Origin: Haloarcula ordinaria
GTDB taxonomy: Archaea > Halobacteriota > Halobacteria > Halobacteriales > Haloarculaceae
Direction: 5' to 3'
Length of the DNA stretch: 64,000 bases
Assembly (NCBI RefSeq): GCF_029338275.1
Contig: NZ_CP119790.1
Span: forward strand, 124,001-188,000
The stretch's first letter is position 1. Every line of letters starts with the position of its first letter. A program made the position numbers and the translations under genes. Positions 7,975-17,838 of this stretch are shown one piece after another. Below the pieces are notes generated by a model that saw nothing but the letters and a program-made list of their open reading frames with translations, was not told the DNA's origin and did not search any database.

Positions 7975-9819
7975 ATGTCAGACGGTGACAACAACCATCG
8001 CGGCGAATCGAACAACACAGGCGACTCCAACCGCAAATTACGCCGACGGTCGGTGCTCGGTGCAATGGGTACCGCTGGCGCAACGTTCCTCGCTGGCTGT
8101 GGCGGGGACGGCGGCTCCGGTGGAGACGGCGGCTCCGGGGACGGCGGTTCCGGCGGGGACGGCGGTTCCGGCGGGGACGGCGGTTCCGGTGGCGACGGCG
8201 GGGACGGCGGCGACGGTGGCGACGGCGGTGATGGCGGCTCCGGCGGCAACACGATGGTGTTCGCGGACCCCGAACGCCCACCGACGCTGGACCCGCACGC
8301 CATCGACCCGACAAACACCAACGCGTCGTACGCATATCCCGAGCAGGGGTACGAGACGCTCGTCTACTACGACGTCGGGAGTGAACCCGTCGCACTCGGC
8401 CCAGCGCTCGCCACAGAGGTCCCCTCGAGCGAGAACGGGCTAATCACCAACGGCGGTCAGACCATCGAGTTCCCGCTGCGCGAGGGCGTGATGTTCCACG
8501 ACGGCGAGGAGATGACCGCCGAGGACGTCATGTTCTCGTGGGAACGGTCGATGACGATGGGGCTGGCACCGGGTGCAAGCTCCCTCAGCGGCACCATCGA
8601 TTCGATGGAGGTCGTCGACGACTACACCTTCCGGGTGACGCTCAACCGGCCGACGACGCCGATCTTCCTGAGCAGTGTCGTCACGAACCCGGCAGCGGCC
8701 ATCATGAGCCAGGCGGCCGTCGAGGCCAACGGCGGCGTCTCCGAGGGCCAGCCCAACGAGTGGGTCGCCCAGAACAGCGCCGGGAGCGGGCCGTACGTGC
8801 TCGGCGAGAGCACGCCGAACTCGATCGCGTGGAACGAGCACACCGAGTACTGGGGCGAGTCCGGCGTCCCCAGCGTCCGACAGGAGTTCGTCGGCGACAC
8901 CTCCTCACGCGTCTCCCAGCTCTCGCGTGGTGACGTCGACTACATCTACATCAGCGTTGGTGACCAGACCGAAGTCGAGGGGCTCGACAACGTCGAGATT
9001 CTGAGCGGGACCCAGATCAACCCCGGCGGAATCAACTTCAACGCCAACATCCCGTACGGCCGTGACGACGTCCAGCAGATCGCCGGCGACGACACGATTC
9101 CGGATGACTTCTTCGCGGACACCAACGTCCGGAAAGCCTTCGCCCACGCCATCCCGTGGGACGTCCACATCGAGAACGTCCTCGGCGGGTACGGTGGCCG
9201 GACGAACGGTCCCCACGTTCCGGGGACGTTCGGCTTCGACCCCGAAGCACCGCAGTTCAACTACGACGAAGCGATGGTCGAGGAGCTCTTCCGCGAGGCC
9301 GGCTACTGGGAGGAAGGGTTCACCGTCACGCTCCACAACGAGAACATCTCGGAGTTCGAGCGCCTCAACCTCCTCATCAAGGACACCCTCGAGGGCCTGA
9401 ACAACCGCATCAACATCAACACCATCAGCGAGCCCGAGAGCCGGGCCGTCGAGCGCCACTCCGCGGACCCGCCGGGCTGGCCAGCTGAGGTCCACGGCCT
9501 GCTGCCCATCGGGACCGACCCGACGCCGTACTACAAGTTCTTCGCCCACCCCGAAGGCGACATGGGGTCGCGGACGGGCATCCCCGAGGCTATCAGCTCG
9601 CGGATCCCCGAGCTCATCGACATGACGGAGACCGAGACCGACCAGGACGCTCGTATCGAGCAGTTCTCCGAGCTCCAGACGCTCTGGTACGAGGAGGCCC
9701 CGAACGCCTTCGGCTACGCGCCACAGGAAGTCTTCCCGCACCGGTCCTGCCTCGAGACGACCTGGGTCAACGCGTGGACCCGTCCGCACTTCAAGCACTG
9801 GGACAACTCTAACTGCTAA
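7975..9819 (+). CDS. DppA/OppA-type peptide ABC transporter substrate-binding lipoprotein
   Basis: This is a 614-residue SBP_bac_5-type protein. The N-terminus has an RRRSVLGAMG twin-arginine motif, a lipobox ending near Cys 42 and a roughly 50-residue GGDGGSG linker coded by a highly repetitive GC-rich stretch. The mature domain begins 'MVFADPERPPTLDPHAID' and contains 'TIEFPLREGVMFHDGEEMTAEDVMF', the family hallmark. It would capture oligopeptides, or another substrate of this broad family such as nickel chelates or glycosides, outside the cell. The ATPase and permease genes 10000-14707 lie downstream on the same strand after a 180-base gap. Confidence 0.9.
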   Translation: MSDGDNNHRGESNNTGDSNRKLRRRSVLGAMGTAGATFLAGCGGDGGSGGDGGSGDGGSGGDGGSGGDGGSGGDGGDGGDGGDGGDGGSGGNTMVFADPERPPTLDPHAIDPTNTNASYAYPEQGYETLVYYDVGSEPVALGPALATEVPSSENGLITNGGQTIEFPLREGVMFHDGEEMTAEDVMFSWERSMTMGLAPGASSLSGTIDSMEVVDDYTFRVTLNRPTTPIFLSSVVTNPAAAIMSQAAVEANGGVSEGQPNEWVAQNSAGSGPYVLGESTPNSIAWNEHTEYWGESGVPSVRQEFVGDTSSRVSQLSRGDVDYIYISVGDQTEVEGLDNVEILSGTQINPGGINFNANIPYGRDDVQQIAGDDTIPDDFFADTNVRKAFAHAIPWDVHIENVLGGYGGRTNGPHVPGTFGFDPEAPQFNYDEAMVEELFREAGYWEEGFTVTLHNENISEFERLNLLIKDTLEGLNNRININTISEPESRAVERHSADPPGWPAEVHGLLPIGTDPTPYYKFFAHPEGDMGSRTGIPEAISSRIPELIDMTETETDQDARIEQFSELQTLWYEEAPNAFGYAPQEVFPHRSCLETTWVNAWTRPHFKHWDNSNC

Positions 9820-9999
9820 GCCCCGGCGCTGGCAGGCCCTCACCCCACCCGTTCGTGGGAGGAGATAATCGACGCAGAAACGCATCAAAAATGTTCTTGC
9901 GGTGACGCGCGGTATGAGATACCACATCAAAACTACTTTGTCGACCGGTCTTGAATCGGACGTACGCGATAATCGATCATCAATAAACCTAAGTATACT

Positions 10000-11304
10000 A
10001 TGAGCTCCGGATCACAGGTCGGGTCACAAGAGGTGCCCGACACAAGCGAAGAGGAGAAGCCGCTGTTGGCGCGGGTGGAGAACCTCCAACTCCACTTCGA
10101 CACTGACAGGGGAACCGTGAAAGCACTCGACGGTGTCTCGTTCGACATCTACGAGGGAGAGACGGTCGCGCTGGTCGGCGAGACGGGGTGTGGCAAGTCG
10201 GTGACAGCCCGCTCGTTCACGAAACTGGTGCCGACGCCGCCCGGCCGGTACGTCAACGGCCAGGTACTGCTCCGGTCCGAGCAGACGTGTTCGTCGTGTG
10301 GCGGAAGTGGCTGCTCCGACTGCTACGAGACGGGGAACGCCTTCCAGGACCTGCTCTCGATGAACACCGAAGAGATGCACCACATCCGGAGCGACCGGAT
10401 CGCGATGGTGTTCCAGGACCCGGCGGAGGGGCTGAACCCGTCGCTTCGGATCAAGACCCAGATCGCCGAGAGCGTCCTCGTCAACCACGGCAAGGAGATT
10501 CTGGTGGAGGCGGGCCTCCCACCGGAGGAGACCGGCCGGCTGATGAACCGCATCTTCAAAGCCTACGCCTCGCCGTCACTCGCACGCTTCGAGCGGATTA
10601 TCGCCTCGATTCCCCCGCTGCGGAAGTACCGCGACCGGATCGACGAGCTGGTCCACGAACGGATCGTCGACATCCTCGAACAGACCCAGATTCCGAATCC
10701 CGAGGACGTCCTCAAGAACTACCCGCACGAGCTGTCCGGCGGCCAGCAACAGCGCATCATGATCGCGATGGCGCTCGTCGCCGAACCCGACCTGCTGATA
10801 GCCGACGAGCCGACGACGGCGCTCGACGTGACCATCCAGACCCGCATCCTGAGCCTGATGGAGGACCTCCAGGAGACGTTCAACACGAGTTTCCTCTACA
10901 TCACCCACGACCTCTCGCTCGTCGAGGACATCGCCGACCGGGTCGTCGTGATGTACGCCGGCGAAGTCGCGGAAACCGGGCCCGTCGAGTCGATGTACGA
11001 AGACCCACTCCACCCGTACACGTGGGGACTCATCGAATCCATCCCGACCAAGGAGAAGGTCGGCAAGGACCTCACGGGGATCGAAGGGTCCATCCCGGAC
11101 CTGACGAACCCGCCGGAGGGATGTCGGTTCTGTACCCGCTGTCCCGAGGTGCTCGACCACTGCGCCGACGTCGAACCGGAGCTGGTCGAGGAGACGCCCG
11201 GCCACAAGGTCGCCTGCCACCTCTATCCACCGGACGGCGAGAACCTCGAGGGCGCCCGAAGGGGGACCCTAGAGCGGCCCAACGGAGGTGAGTCCGATGA
11301 GTAA
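10000..11304 (+). CDS. DppD-type peptide ABC transporter ATP-binding protein with cysteine insert
   Basis: This 434-residue ATPase shows Walker A (GETGCGKS, residues 60-67), signature (LSGGQQ), Walker B ([12 protein letters not shown]) and switch histidine (ITHD). The C-terminus has the cysteine-bearing oligopeptide-ABC tail ([15 protein letters not shown]). An unusual insert follows the Walker A helix: Cys 97, 100, 105 and 108 in a CxxC-GGSG-CxxC arrangement like a DnaJ-type zinc knuckle. It pairs with the next ATPase gene, overlapping it by 8 bases. The adjacent permeases suggest a DppBCDF-like importer. Peptide uptake is inferred from family; the true substrate is unknown. Confidence 0.9.
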   Translation: MSSGSQVGSQEVPDTSEEEKPLLARVENLQLHFDTDRGTVKALDGVSFDIYEGETVALVGETGCGKSVTARSFTKLVPTPPGRYVNGQVLLRSEQTCSSCGGSGCSDCYETGNAFQDLLSMNTEEMHHIRSDRIAMVFQDPAEGLNPSLRIKTQIAESVLVNHGKEILVEAGLPPEETGRLMNRIFKAYASPSLARFERIIASIPPLRKYRDRIDELVHERIVDILEQTQIPNPEDVLKNYPHELSGGQQQRIMIAMALVAEPDLLIADEPTTALDVTIQTRILSLMEDLQETFNTSFLYITHDLSLVEDIADRVVVMYAGEVAETGPVESMYEDPLHPYTWGLIESIPTKEKVGKDLTGIEGSIPDLTNPPEGCRFCTRCPEVLDHCADVEPELVEETPGHKVACHLYPPDGENLEGARRGTLERPNGGESDE

Positions 11305-12670
11305 GGCAGAAGAAGTCGTGACGACGGAGGGGCTCCTCGCCGAACGCGACGGGACCGAGCACGTCGTCATGCAAGGGCACGGAATCAGACGGTACTACCC
11401 GATCACGGGTGGGGCGCTGAAGCGCCACGTGGGCGACGTGAGAGCCGTCGACGGGGTCGACTTCCGCATCACGCGGGGCGAGACCCTGGGACTCGTCGGG
11501 GAGTCGGGCTGTGGGAAGTCGACGCTCGGTCGACTCCTCGTGGGGCTCGACGAACCGACCGACGGGACGCTCTACTTCGACGTCCCACGGGAGGACGCAG
11601 ACGAAGTCGCGGACCTGGAGGCGAAATCGGCCGACGAGCGGACGTCCGAGGAAGAGAACCGACTCGAATCGCTCCGATCGGAGTACGCCGTCGGGCGGAT
11701 GAAGGGCAAGACCGCGAAAGAGTTCCGACGCAACGCGCAGTTCGTCTTCCAGAACCCGAGCGGGTCGCTGAACCCGCGGAAGCTCATCCGGGACACGGTG
11801 AGCCGGCCGCTCGAACTCCACACCGACCTCAAAGGCGACGAGCTGGACGAGGAAGTGGTCGAACTGCTCGAACGCGTCGGGCTGGGTGCGGACTTCCTGT
11901 ATCGGTACCCCCACCAGCTCTCGGGCGGACAGAAACAGCGCGTCGCCATCGCGCGCGCCATCGCCACCAACCCGGAGTTCGTCGTGCTCGACGAACCGAC
12001 GAGCGCGCTGGACGTGAGCGTCCAGGCCCAGATCCTCAACCTGCTCAACCGTCTGCAGGACGAACTGGAACTCACGTACCTCTGTATCTCGCACGACCTC
12101 TCGGTCATCAGGCACCTGTCGGACCGGGTGTACGTGATGTATCTCGGCCGCATCGCCGAGAAAGCGAACAACGATGACCTGTTCGAGCGGGCGAAACACC
12201 CGTACACGGAGGCGCTCCTCTCCTCGAGCCCGTCCATCGAGTCCGACCAGACGATAGAGCTCGCCGGCGACGTCCCTGACCCGGAAGAGCCGCCGACCGG
12301 GTGCCGGTTCCACACCCGATGCCACAAGGCAGAGAAGTTCTGTGGCTGGAGCGGTCGGGACCTGTACAACCTCATCAAGCGGCGCAAAGAGCAACACGAT
12401 GCCGTGGGCGCCATCTGGGAGGCACTCGACGACATCGAGAACGACGGATTCGACACGACGTTCAAGTTCAGCAAGTCGCCGGACGAGTTCCTCTCGCACC
12501 TTCGAGGTGAGACCGACGCGCTCGGACCGCACCAGCCCGTGCTGTTCGAGGCGATGACCGACCTCAGACAGAACGGAAACAGCGTCGACGTGTCGTTCAC
12601 CCAGATCGATCCGCCGACGCTCACGGAGGACGACCCCGGACACGAGGTCTCCTGCTACCTCTACGACTGA
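11297..12670 (+). CDS. DppF-type peptide ABC transporter ATP-binding protein
   Basis: The ATG at 11297 follows a GGAGGTGA Shine-Dalgarno-like element and gives 457 residues; a GTG at 11288 is possible but overlaps that element. Motifs are Walker A (GESGCGKST), signature (LSGGQKQR), Walker B ([12 protein letters not shown]) and ISHD. Two additions enlarge it beyond the usual roughly 330 residues: an acidic insert near residues 95-140 before the Q-loop ([13 protein letters not shown]), and about 80 residues inside the C-terminal cysteine-bearing region between 'EKFCGW' and '[11 protein letters not shown]'. It overlaps the preceding ATPase gene and should form the second nucleotide-binding half of the importer. 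Confidence 0.9.
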   Translation: MSKAEEVVTTEGLLAERDGTEHVVMQGHGIRRYYPITGGALKRHVGDVRAVDGVDFRITRGETLGLVGESGCGKSTLGRLLVGLDEPTDGTLYFDVPREDADEVADLEAKSADERTSEEENRLESLRSEYAVGRMKGKTAKEFRRNAQFVFQNPSGSLNPRKLIRDTVSRPLELHTDLKGDELDEEVVELLERVGLGADFLYRYPHQLSGGQKQRVAIARAIATNPEFVVLDEPTSALDVSVQAQILNLLNRLQDELELTYLCISHDLSVIRHLSDRVYVMYLGRIAEKANNDDLFERAKHPYTEALLSSSPSIESDQTIELAGDVPDPEEPPTGCRFHTRCHKAEKFCGWSGRDLYNLIKRRKEQHDAVGAIWEALDDIENDGFDTTFKFSKSPDEFLSHLRGETDALGPHQPVLFEAMTDLRQNGNSVDVSFTQIDPPTLTEDDPGHEVSCYLYD

Positions 12671-12723
12671 GTCGGTCACCACTCGACCCCCGTTCGACCC
12701 CAAAAATGGCCGGACAAAGGCGT

Positions 12724-12737
12724 CAATTTTAATTCAA
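12724..12737 (+). promoter_or_regulatory. TATA-like element before the DppB-type gene
   Basis: The AT stretch CAATTTTAATTCAA is centred about 28 bases before the ATG at 12759, so the two permease genes may have their own leaderless promoter. Confidence 0.4.
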
Positions 12738-12758
12738 TGCGGTTTGTGGACTATAATC

Positions 12759-13772
12759 ATGGAGATAAAAGACTACGCGATACGGAGGCTGATTATCTTC
12801 GTCCCGACGATCATCCTCATCAGTATCGTGACCTTCGCGCTGACCCGGATCGCAGGGTCGCCGATTGCCATGTACGCGTCCCGGCTCAGCTCACAGGAGC
12901 AGATCGAGACGCTCCGAGAGCTGTACCACCTCAACGATCCGCTGTACGTCCAGTACTTCTACTGGGTACAGGGCGTACTCCGCGGTGATCTGGGCTGGTC
13001 GAGCGCCGCCGGGTCGCCGGTGCTCGACGCGATGATCACCCGGGCGGCGGCCAGCTTCGAACTGGCCCTCGTCGGAATCGTCTTCGCGCTGGCGATCAGC
13101 CTGACGCTGGGCACCCTCGCCGGCCGCTACTCCGACACGTGGGTCGACCACATCTCGCGCGGGCTGGCGGTCGGTGGGATGTCGACGCCCCAGTTCTGGG
13201 CCGCGCTGCTCCTGATCTTCTTCGGCTACGTCACGCTCGGCCTGTTCCCCATCGGCCGGGCGACGACGGAGATCTGGACCAGCATCCCCCACCCGACGGG
13301 GTTCTACGTCCTCGACGCGATAATCGCGATGAACGTCGCGGCGCTTCAGGACGCGCTGTGGCACCTCATACTCCCGGCGCTCGTCATCGGGTACGCGGAG
13401 TCCGCCGTGATCACCCGTCACCTCCGGTCTGAAATCATCGAGAAGAAAGACGAGGAGTACGTCAACGCGGCTCGGTCGCGCGGCCTCCGCGAGGGGACCG
13501 TGTTCGCGAAGCACATCCGCCGCAACGCGTTGATTCCGACGATAACCGTCGCCGGCCTCAGCTTCATCTTCCTGATGCGGGGGATCATCGTCGTCGAGCT
13601 GGTCTTCGGTTGGCCTGGACTCGGCAACTGGGTGGCGCAGGCCGCTACCTCCGGGGACTTCGCGTCGATTATGGGGTTCATCCTGTTGATATCCTTCGTC
13701 ACGCTATCGTTGAACCTCTCTGTGGACGTACTGTACGCATACCTCGACCCGCGGATCGAATTAGGTGAGTAA
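12759..13772 (+). CDS. DppB-type peptide ABC transporter permease
   Basis: The ATG at 12759 gives 337 residues beginning MEIKDYAIRRLIIFVPTI; an upstream TTG at 12744 is less likely given the TATA spacing. The N-terminal helix, the long extracytoplasmic segment with 'YHLNDPLYVQYFYWVQGVLRGDLG', and five further helices match DppB/OppB. The EAA loop is around 'EYVNAARSRGLREGTVFAKHIRRNALIP'. It is followed 5 bases later by the DppC-type gene. Together these two form the membrane channel of the importer served by the lipoprotein at 7975-9819. Confidence 0.9.
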   Translation: MEIKDYAIRRLIIFVPTIILISIVTFALTRIAGSPIAMYASRLSSQEQIETLRELYHLNDPLYVQYFYWVQGVLRGDLGWSSAAGSPVLDAMITRAAASFELALVGIVFALAISLTLGTLAGRYSDTWVDHISRGLAVGGMSTPQFWAALLLIFFGYVTLGLFPIGRATTEIWTSIPHPTGFYVLDAIIAMNVAALQDALWHLILPALVIGYAESAVITRHLRSEIIEKKDEEYVNAARSRGLREGTVFAKHIRRNALIPTITVAGLSFIFLMRGIIVVELVFGWPGLGNWVAQAATSGDFASIMGFILLISFVTLSLNLSVDVLYAYLDPRIELGE

Positions 13773-13777
13773 GAATC

Positions 13778-14707
13778 ATGTCAGCACCAGATATCCCATC
13801 GGCGGTTTGGAACGTCTTCCCGAACGAACGCAAAGCCCGGATGCGTTACGAGCGGTTCCGGCGCGTCCTGCTCGACATGCTGGAGAACCCGTTGACGGTG
13901 GCCGGGATGATCATCGTCTTCTCGTTCTTCCTGCTGGCGATACTGGCGCCGATCCTCGAACCGGCCACCGGGAACGACCCGTACCAGATGCCCCGGAACT
14001 TCGAGGCGCTGCGCCAGCCGCCGTTGACAGACGGCTACCTCCTCGGGACGACTGAGACCGGTGGCGACCTGCTGTACGGCATCGTGTGGGGGTCGCGACT
14101 GACCATCGCGATCTCCCTCACCGTCGTCCTCTCGACCACCATCGTCGGCTGCGCCCTCGGCGGCATCGCCGGCTACGTCGGCGGCTGGGTCGACGAAGTC
14201 ATCATGCGCGTCGTCGACGCGATGATCTCCATCCCCGCCCTCGTCTGGGCTATCGCCGTCGTCACGGCGCTCGGCCCGTCGATTCCGAACATCATCATCG
14301 GGCTCTCGACGATGCTGTGGGGGACCTACGCCCGCATCATGCGCGGCGAGGTCATCCACGTGAAAAACGAGGAGTACATCGAGGCGGCGAAAGTCGTCGG
14401 TGACGGACACCGGGTCATCTTCCTCCGGGAGGTCATCCCCAACGCCATCCCGCCGATCTTCGTCCAGTCGACGCTGTACTTCGGGAAAGTCGTCCTCATC
14501 GCCGCGTCCGTCTCGTTCATCGGACTCGCACCGCCTGGCCTGGCCGAGTGGGGCGTGCTCGTCTCGCAGGGCCAGCAGGGGCTGCTCGCCGGTCGCTGGT
14601 GGGGTTCGTTCTTCCCCGGCTTCGCCATCTTCCTGTGGGCGTTCGGGTGGAACATCATCGGCGACGGCCTCCGGGACGTCCTGGACCCGCGTACGCAGGT
14701 CGAATAA
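13778..14707 (+). CDS. DppC-type peptide ABC transporter permease
   Basis: This 309-residue permease has an N-terminal cytoplasmic stretch, a first helix (NPLTVAGMIIVFSFFLLAILAP), then the DppC/OppC hallmark 'LLGTTETGGDLLYGIVWGSRLTIAI'. The EAA loop is 'EEYIEAAKVVGDGHRVIFLREVIPNAIPP' and the tail 'GWNIIGDGLRDVLDPRTQ' is strongly conserved in the family. It ends the transporter operon. A T-rich stretch around 14743-14750 may help termination. Confidence 0.9.
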   Translation: MSAPDIPSAVWNVFPNERKARMRYERFRRVLLDMLENPLTVAGMIIVFSFFLLAILAPILEPATGNDPYQMPRNFEALRQPPLTDGYLLGTTETGGDLLYGIVWGSRLTIAISLTVVLSTTIVGCALGGIAGYVGGWVDEVIMRVVDAMISIPALVWAIAVVTALGPSIPNIIIGLSTMLWGTYARIMRGEVIHVKNEEYIEAAKVVGDGHRVIFLREVIPNAIPPIFVQSTLYFGKVVLIAASVSFIGLAPPGLAEWGVLVSQGQQGLLAGRWWGSFFPGFAIFLWAFGWNIIGDGLRDVLDPRTQVE

Positions 14708-14795
14708 CGCGAGAAAACGTTTCGTTCGGTCACGCAGTTCCGTTTTTCCAGTTCGAACACGTCGACCAGTCGGTCGCGTACTCCCTGGCCGCTCG

Positions 14796-14930
14796 TTACT
14801 CCTCGTCGTCGAAGTGCTCCTCTTCGAGGTTGGGGAGCAGGCGCGTTCGGACGACGTACTTGTGTGCCCTGAACAGTCCGACCAGGAGCACTATCGAGCC
14901 GACCAGAGAAATGATCTGCAGGATTTCCAT
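14796..14930 (-). CDS. small single-helix membrane protein (44 residues)
   Basis: On the minus strand an ATG at 14928-14930 opens a 44-codon frame ending in TAA. The product starts MEILQIISLVGSIVLLVGLF, one clear membrane helix, followed by a basic stretch (RAHKYVVRTR) and an acidic tail (LEEEHFDDEE). The hydrophobic-basic-acidic order and strong third-position GC bias look like a genuine haloarchaeal small membrane protein. No function is recognised. It sits between the convergent end of the permease operon and the oxidoreductase at 15054-16628, on the same strand as the latter. Confidence 0.6.
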   Translation of the reverse strand: MEILQIISLVGSIVLLVGLFRAHKYVVRTRLLPNLEEEHFDDEE

Positions 14931-15053
14931 ACAGTACAGAGCGCCGCGGAGAGTGTAAACGTTTCGCGCGTCCGTCCAGGCAGTCAGGGGTTGGGCAACG
15001 GAGAAACCGCGGGACGGACAGGGCCACTGCCCGTCACCGGTTCGAGAGACGGA

Positions 15054-16628
15054 TCAGTCGGAGCGGATGCCGGCCTCGATACCGGGGCCGAGGTCTTCTA
15101 AGAGTGCAACCGCGCAGTTCCGACCCGGAGCGGCACTCACACTGCCGCCCGGCCACGTGCAGGCACCGGTCATGTAGAGCCCCTCGACCGGCCCGCGATA
15201 GTTCTCGTACCCCTTCACTGGGCGGCGGTCACCGTACTGCTCGGGCGTGTAGTCGCCGCCGTGGCAGGTCCCGTGCCAGCAGTGGGGGTTCAACCGCTCG
15301 TAGTCGACCGGCGAGTGGATACTGACGTCGACGACCTTGTCCTCCGTGAGGTTCGGCGCGAACTCCCGGACTCGGTCGAGCAGTTGCTCGGTGACGTCCT
15401 CCTTGATATCGTCCCACGACTCGTCCCGCGCGAGCTCGTAGGGCAGTTCGCTCACCAGCTTGTACGAGTGGAGTCCCTCCGCCCGTCGGGTCTCGTCGGC
15501 GATAGTAGGCGAAAGCGAGAGGATAAAGGGGTCGTCGAGTGGCAGTTCACCGCGGTGGAACGCGCGACTGCCTTCGATGAGACTCTCGACGCTGCTGGCA
15601 GTCCCCATCGCCACACACTGCTGTGGGCCCTCTTCGGTCTCGTACGCGGGTGGTTCCTCGACAGCGAAGTGGGCCGCGAAGAAAGCGATTCCGGCCTTCC
15701 AGTTCTCGACGCCCCGCCGGAAGTCATCCGGGACGGCCTCGTCGGGGAGCACCTTGACCAGGTGTTTGACGTGGATGGTCGAGACGAGCGCGTCGCGCGC
15801 CTCGAAGCGGGTCCCGTCTGCAGTCTTCACCGCCGTCGCCCGGCCGTCGGTGACCTCGATCTCCTCGACCGGGTGGCCGGCGTATATCGTCCCGCCGTGG
15901 TCCTCGATGCAGTCCATCAGCGCCCGCGGAAGTTCGCCGGAGCCGCCCTCGGGGAGGACCCAGGAGTTCTTCTGGCGGCCGTAGGCCAGCGAGAACGCCC
16001 GCAGGCCTCCGCCGACACGTTCTATTGGCTGGACGGTCAGTGCGGCCAGGTACGCGATGAACGCCCGGCTCTTCTCGTGCTCGAAGCGACGCTCGATGAT
16101 ATCCTTCGGGCTCTCGAGACTCCGGCGGACCCACTCGTCGCCGTTCGGTGCGTTCGCGATTTCGTCCTGCACGCTCCCCTCCTTTGGCGCCTGGTATCGA
16201 GCGCGGGTGTAGTGTGGCGCGACCTCCTTGTAGTCGTCGAGCAACTGGAGATACGCCTCGGCGTCGGCCTCGGAGAACTTCGCGAACTGCTCGGCCGTCT
16301 TCTCCCGGTCCTGCCACATGGTGATACTTGTCCCGTCGTCGAACGGGACCGTCAGCACCGGGTCCGGGTGCAGGTACGTCAACCCGTAGTCGCTCAACAG
16401 CCCCAATTCGTCCTCCTTGAGGGTCGGACTCGCCTGGATAAGGTTGTGGGCGGTCGAGCAGGTGTCCTGTTTCAGCCCCGGAACGGTGTGTTCCTGGGTT
16501 CGAGTGTTCCCGCCGACGACCTCGTTGGCCTCGACGACGGCGACGTCGTACCCAGCACGAGCGGCGTACGCCGCGGTCGTCAGACTGTTGTGTCCACCAC
16601 CGGCCACTACGATGTCGTGTGTTGGCAT
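15054..16628 (-). CDS. phytoene-desaturase-like FAD/NAD(P)-dependent oxidoreductase
   Basis: The 524-residue protein opens with a dinucleotide-binding motif (DIVVAGGGHNSLTTAAYAAR) and the acidic strand end 'VAVVEANEVVGG'. It closes with 'GLYMTGACTWPGGSVSAAPGRNCA', the second FAD contact typical of CrtI and PYROXD2-like proteins. The PYROXD2-like GHN variant of the motif points to the general branch rather than to a carotenoid desaturase, and no carotenoid genes are nearby. The reaction is unknown; these enzymes oxidise or isomerise hydrophobic substrates. A TATA-like element (16657-16665) lies about 30 bases upstream. It is divergent from the hydroxyacid dehydrogenase at 16739. Confidence 0.85.
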   Translation of the reverse strand: MPTHDIVVAGGGHNSLTTAAYAARAGYDVAVVEANEVVGGNTRTQEHTVPGLKQDTCSTAHNLIQASPTLKEDELGLLSDYGLTYLHPDPVLTVPFDDGTSITMWQDREKTAEQFAKFSEADAEAYLQLLDDYKEVAPHYTRARYQAPKEGSVQDEIANAPNGDEWVRRSLESPKDIIERRFEHEKSRAFIAYLAALTVQPIERVGGGLRAFSLAYGRQKNSWVLPEGGSGELPRALMDCIEDHGGTIYAGHPVEEIEVTDGRATAVKTADGTRFEARDALVSTIHVKHLVKVLPDEAVPDDFRRGVENWKAGIAFFAAHFAVEEPPAYETEEGPQQCVAMGTASSVESLIEGSRAFHRGELPLDDPFILSLSPTIADETRRAEGLHSYKLVSELPYELARDESWDDIKEDVTEQLLDRVREFAPNLTEDKVVDVSIHSPVDYERLNPHCWHGTCHGGDYTPEQYGDRRPVKGYENYRGPVEGLYMTGACTWPGGSVSAAPGRNCAVALLEDLGPGIEAGIRSD

Positions 16629-16656
16629 GGCAATGGTCTGTTATGCGCGAAATCGA

Positions 16657-16665
16657 GTAATAAAG
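16657..16665 (-). promoter_or_regulatory. TATA box of the oxidoreductase gene
   Basis: On the minus strand this reads CTTTATTAC, about 30 bases before the ATG at 16628. Confidence 0.45.
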
Positions 16666-16738
16666 GTACCTGTCACGAGGGGGTTCGGACGGCCGAGGGA
16701 ACCAGTGTCACTAAGTCGAATCACCGAGAAGGGGGCCG

Positions 16739-17725
16739 ATGAGTCATCACATGGATTCAGACAAGACTGTACTCGTCTCGACGCCGATGTTCGGACGGTA
16801 CTCTGAAGCGAGCAAGCAGCTCCTCCGCGACTGCGGCTGTGAGTTCGTCGAGTTGAGCCGTGACGAAGCCGCCGACAGAGACGTCCTGTTCGACCACCTC
16901 GAGGACGTCAACGCGTGGATCGTCGGCTACACCGAGATCGACGAGGCGGTGTTCGACCGCGCGCCGAACCTCGAGATTATCGCCAAGCACGGAACCGGCG
17001 TGGACAACATCGACCTCGACGTCGCAGAGGAGCGCGACGTCGTCGTCGCCAACGCACCGGGGGCGAACGCCAACGGCGTCGCCGAACTCGTCGTCCTGCA
17101 CATGCTCAACTACTACCGGGACCTCGTTGCCGGCGATGCCACTGTCAGAGACCGGCAGTGGGGCGGCGACATCGGCCGCGAGCTCGCCGAGAAGACTATC
17201 GGTATCATCGGGCTCGGGGAGATCGGCCAGACGGTCGTGAAACGGACCCAGGGGTTCGACCTCACCTATCTGTCCCACGACATGGCCGACCGTTCGGCGT
17301 TCGAGGAGGAGTACGGGGTCGAGGACGTGGCCGACCTCGACGACCTCCTGTCGCGCTCTGACTTCGTCACGGTGCACCTCCCGCTTACGGAGGGGACGCG
17401 CGGCCTCATCGGCGAGTCGGAGCTGGAAGCGATGAATTCTGACGCCTGCATCATCAACACCGCGCGCGGTGGCATCGTCGACGAAGCCGCCCTGGCCGAC
17501 GCGCTCGCGGCCGACGAGATTGGCGGCGCCGCGCTCGACGTGCTCGAGTCGGAACCACCGTCTGCCGGGGAGCCGTACGACACGCTGCTCTCGGACGACC
17601 GGGTGACGTTCACGCCGCACATCGGTGGAAAGACCGAGGAAGCGATGGGAGAGATCAGTTCGCTCACCGCTCGCAACATCCGGAACGTCTTCGAAGGCGA
17701 CGAACCGGTCCACCGCGTCAGGTAA
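16739..17725 (+). CDS. D-isomer-specific 2-hydroxyacid dehydrogenase
   Basis: This 328-residue protein (start at 16739, or MDSDKT at 16751) has the family order: an N-terminal substrate domain with 'IIAKHGTGVDNIDLDVAEERDVVVANAPGAN', an NAD-binding GxGxxG (GIIGLGEIGQ, near residue 155), the catalytic-arginine region 'INTARGGIVDEAALADAL', the glutamate in 'DVLESEPP' and the catalytic histidine in 'TPHIGGKTEEAM'. It lacks an ACT domain, so it is shorter than full SerA. It would reduce or oxidise a 2-oxo/2-hydroxy acid with NAD(H). Its neighbours (peptide importer, FAA-hydrolase-family gene) suggest carboxylic-acid catabolism. Confidence 0.9.
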   Translation: MSHHMDSDKTVLVSTPMFGRYSEASKQLLRDCGCEFVELSRDEAADRDVLFDHLEDVNAWIVGYTEIDEAVFDRAPNLEIIAKHGTGVDNIDLDVAEERDVVVANAPGANANGVAELVVLHMLNYYRDLVAGDATVRDRQWGGDIGRELAEKTIGIIGLGEIGQTVVKRTQGFDLTYLSHDMADRSAFEEEYGVEDVADLDDLLSRSDFVTVHLPLTEGTRGLIGESELEAMNSDACIINTARGGIVDEAALADALAADEIGGAALDVLESEPPSAGEPYDTLLSDDRVTFTPHIGGKTEEAMGEISSLTARNIRNVFEGDEPVHRVR

Positions 17726-17806
17726 TCGCTCGTCCCCGACTGCGGGACCCCCCCGTCGGTCACACGCCGATACCCCGCGTTGACACGACCCGACGGTCCG
17801 CACACA

Positions 17807-17816
17807 CATTTATGTG
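17807..17816 (+). promoter_or_regulatory. TATA box of the LVIVD protein gene
   Basis: CATTTATGTG is centred 27 bases before the ATG at 17839. It lies before that ATG and on top of the alternative ATG at 17812, which argues for the downstream start. Confidence 0.5.
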
Positions 17817-17838
17817 CTCGTTCCCGCTACGAAGTGCC

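Noticed and set aside
11072..12703. Long open frame opposite the DppF-type gene
   Set aside because: High GC leaves antisense frames open; the plus-strand ATPase has all motifs, and the antisense product has no domain.
15261..16742. Long plus-strand frame opposite the FAD oxidoreductase
   Set aside because: Same antisense effect; the minus-strand protein has clear dinucleotide-binding and FAD motifs.
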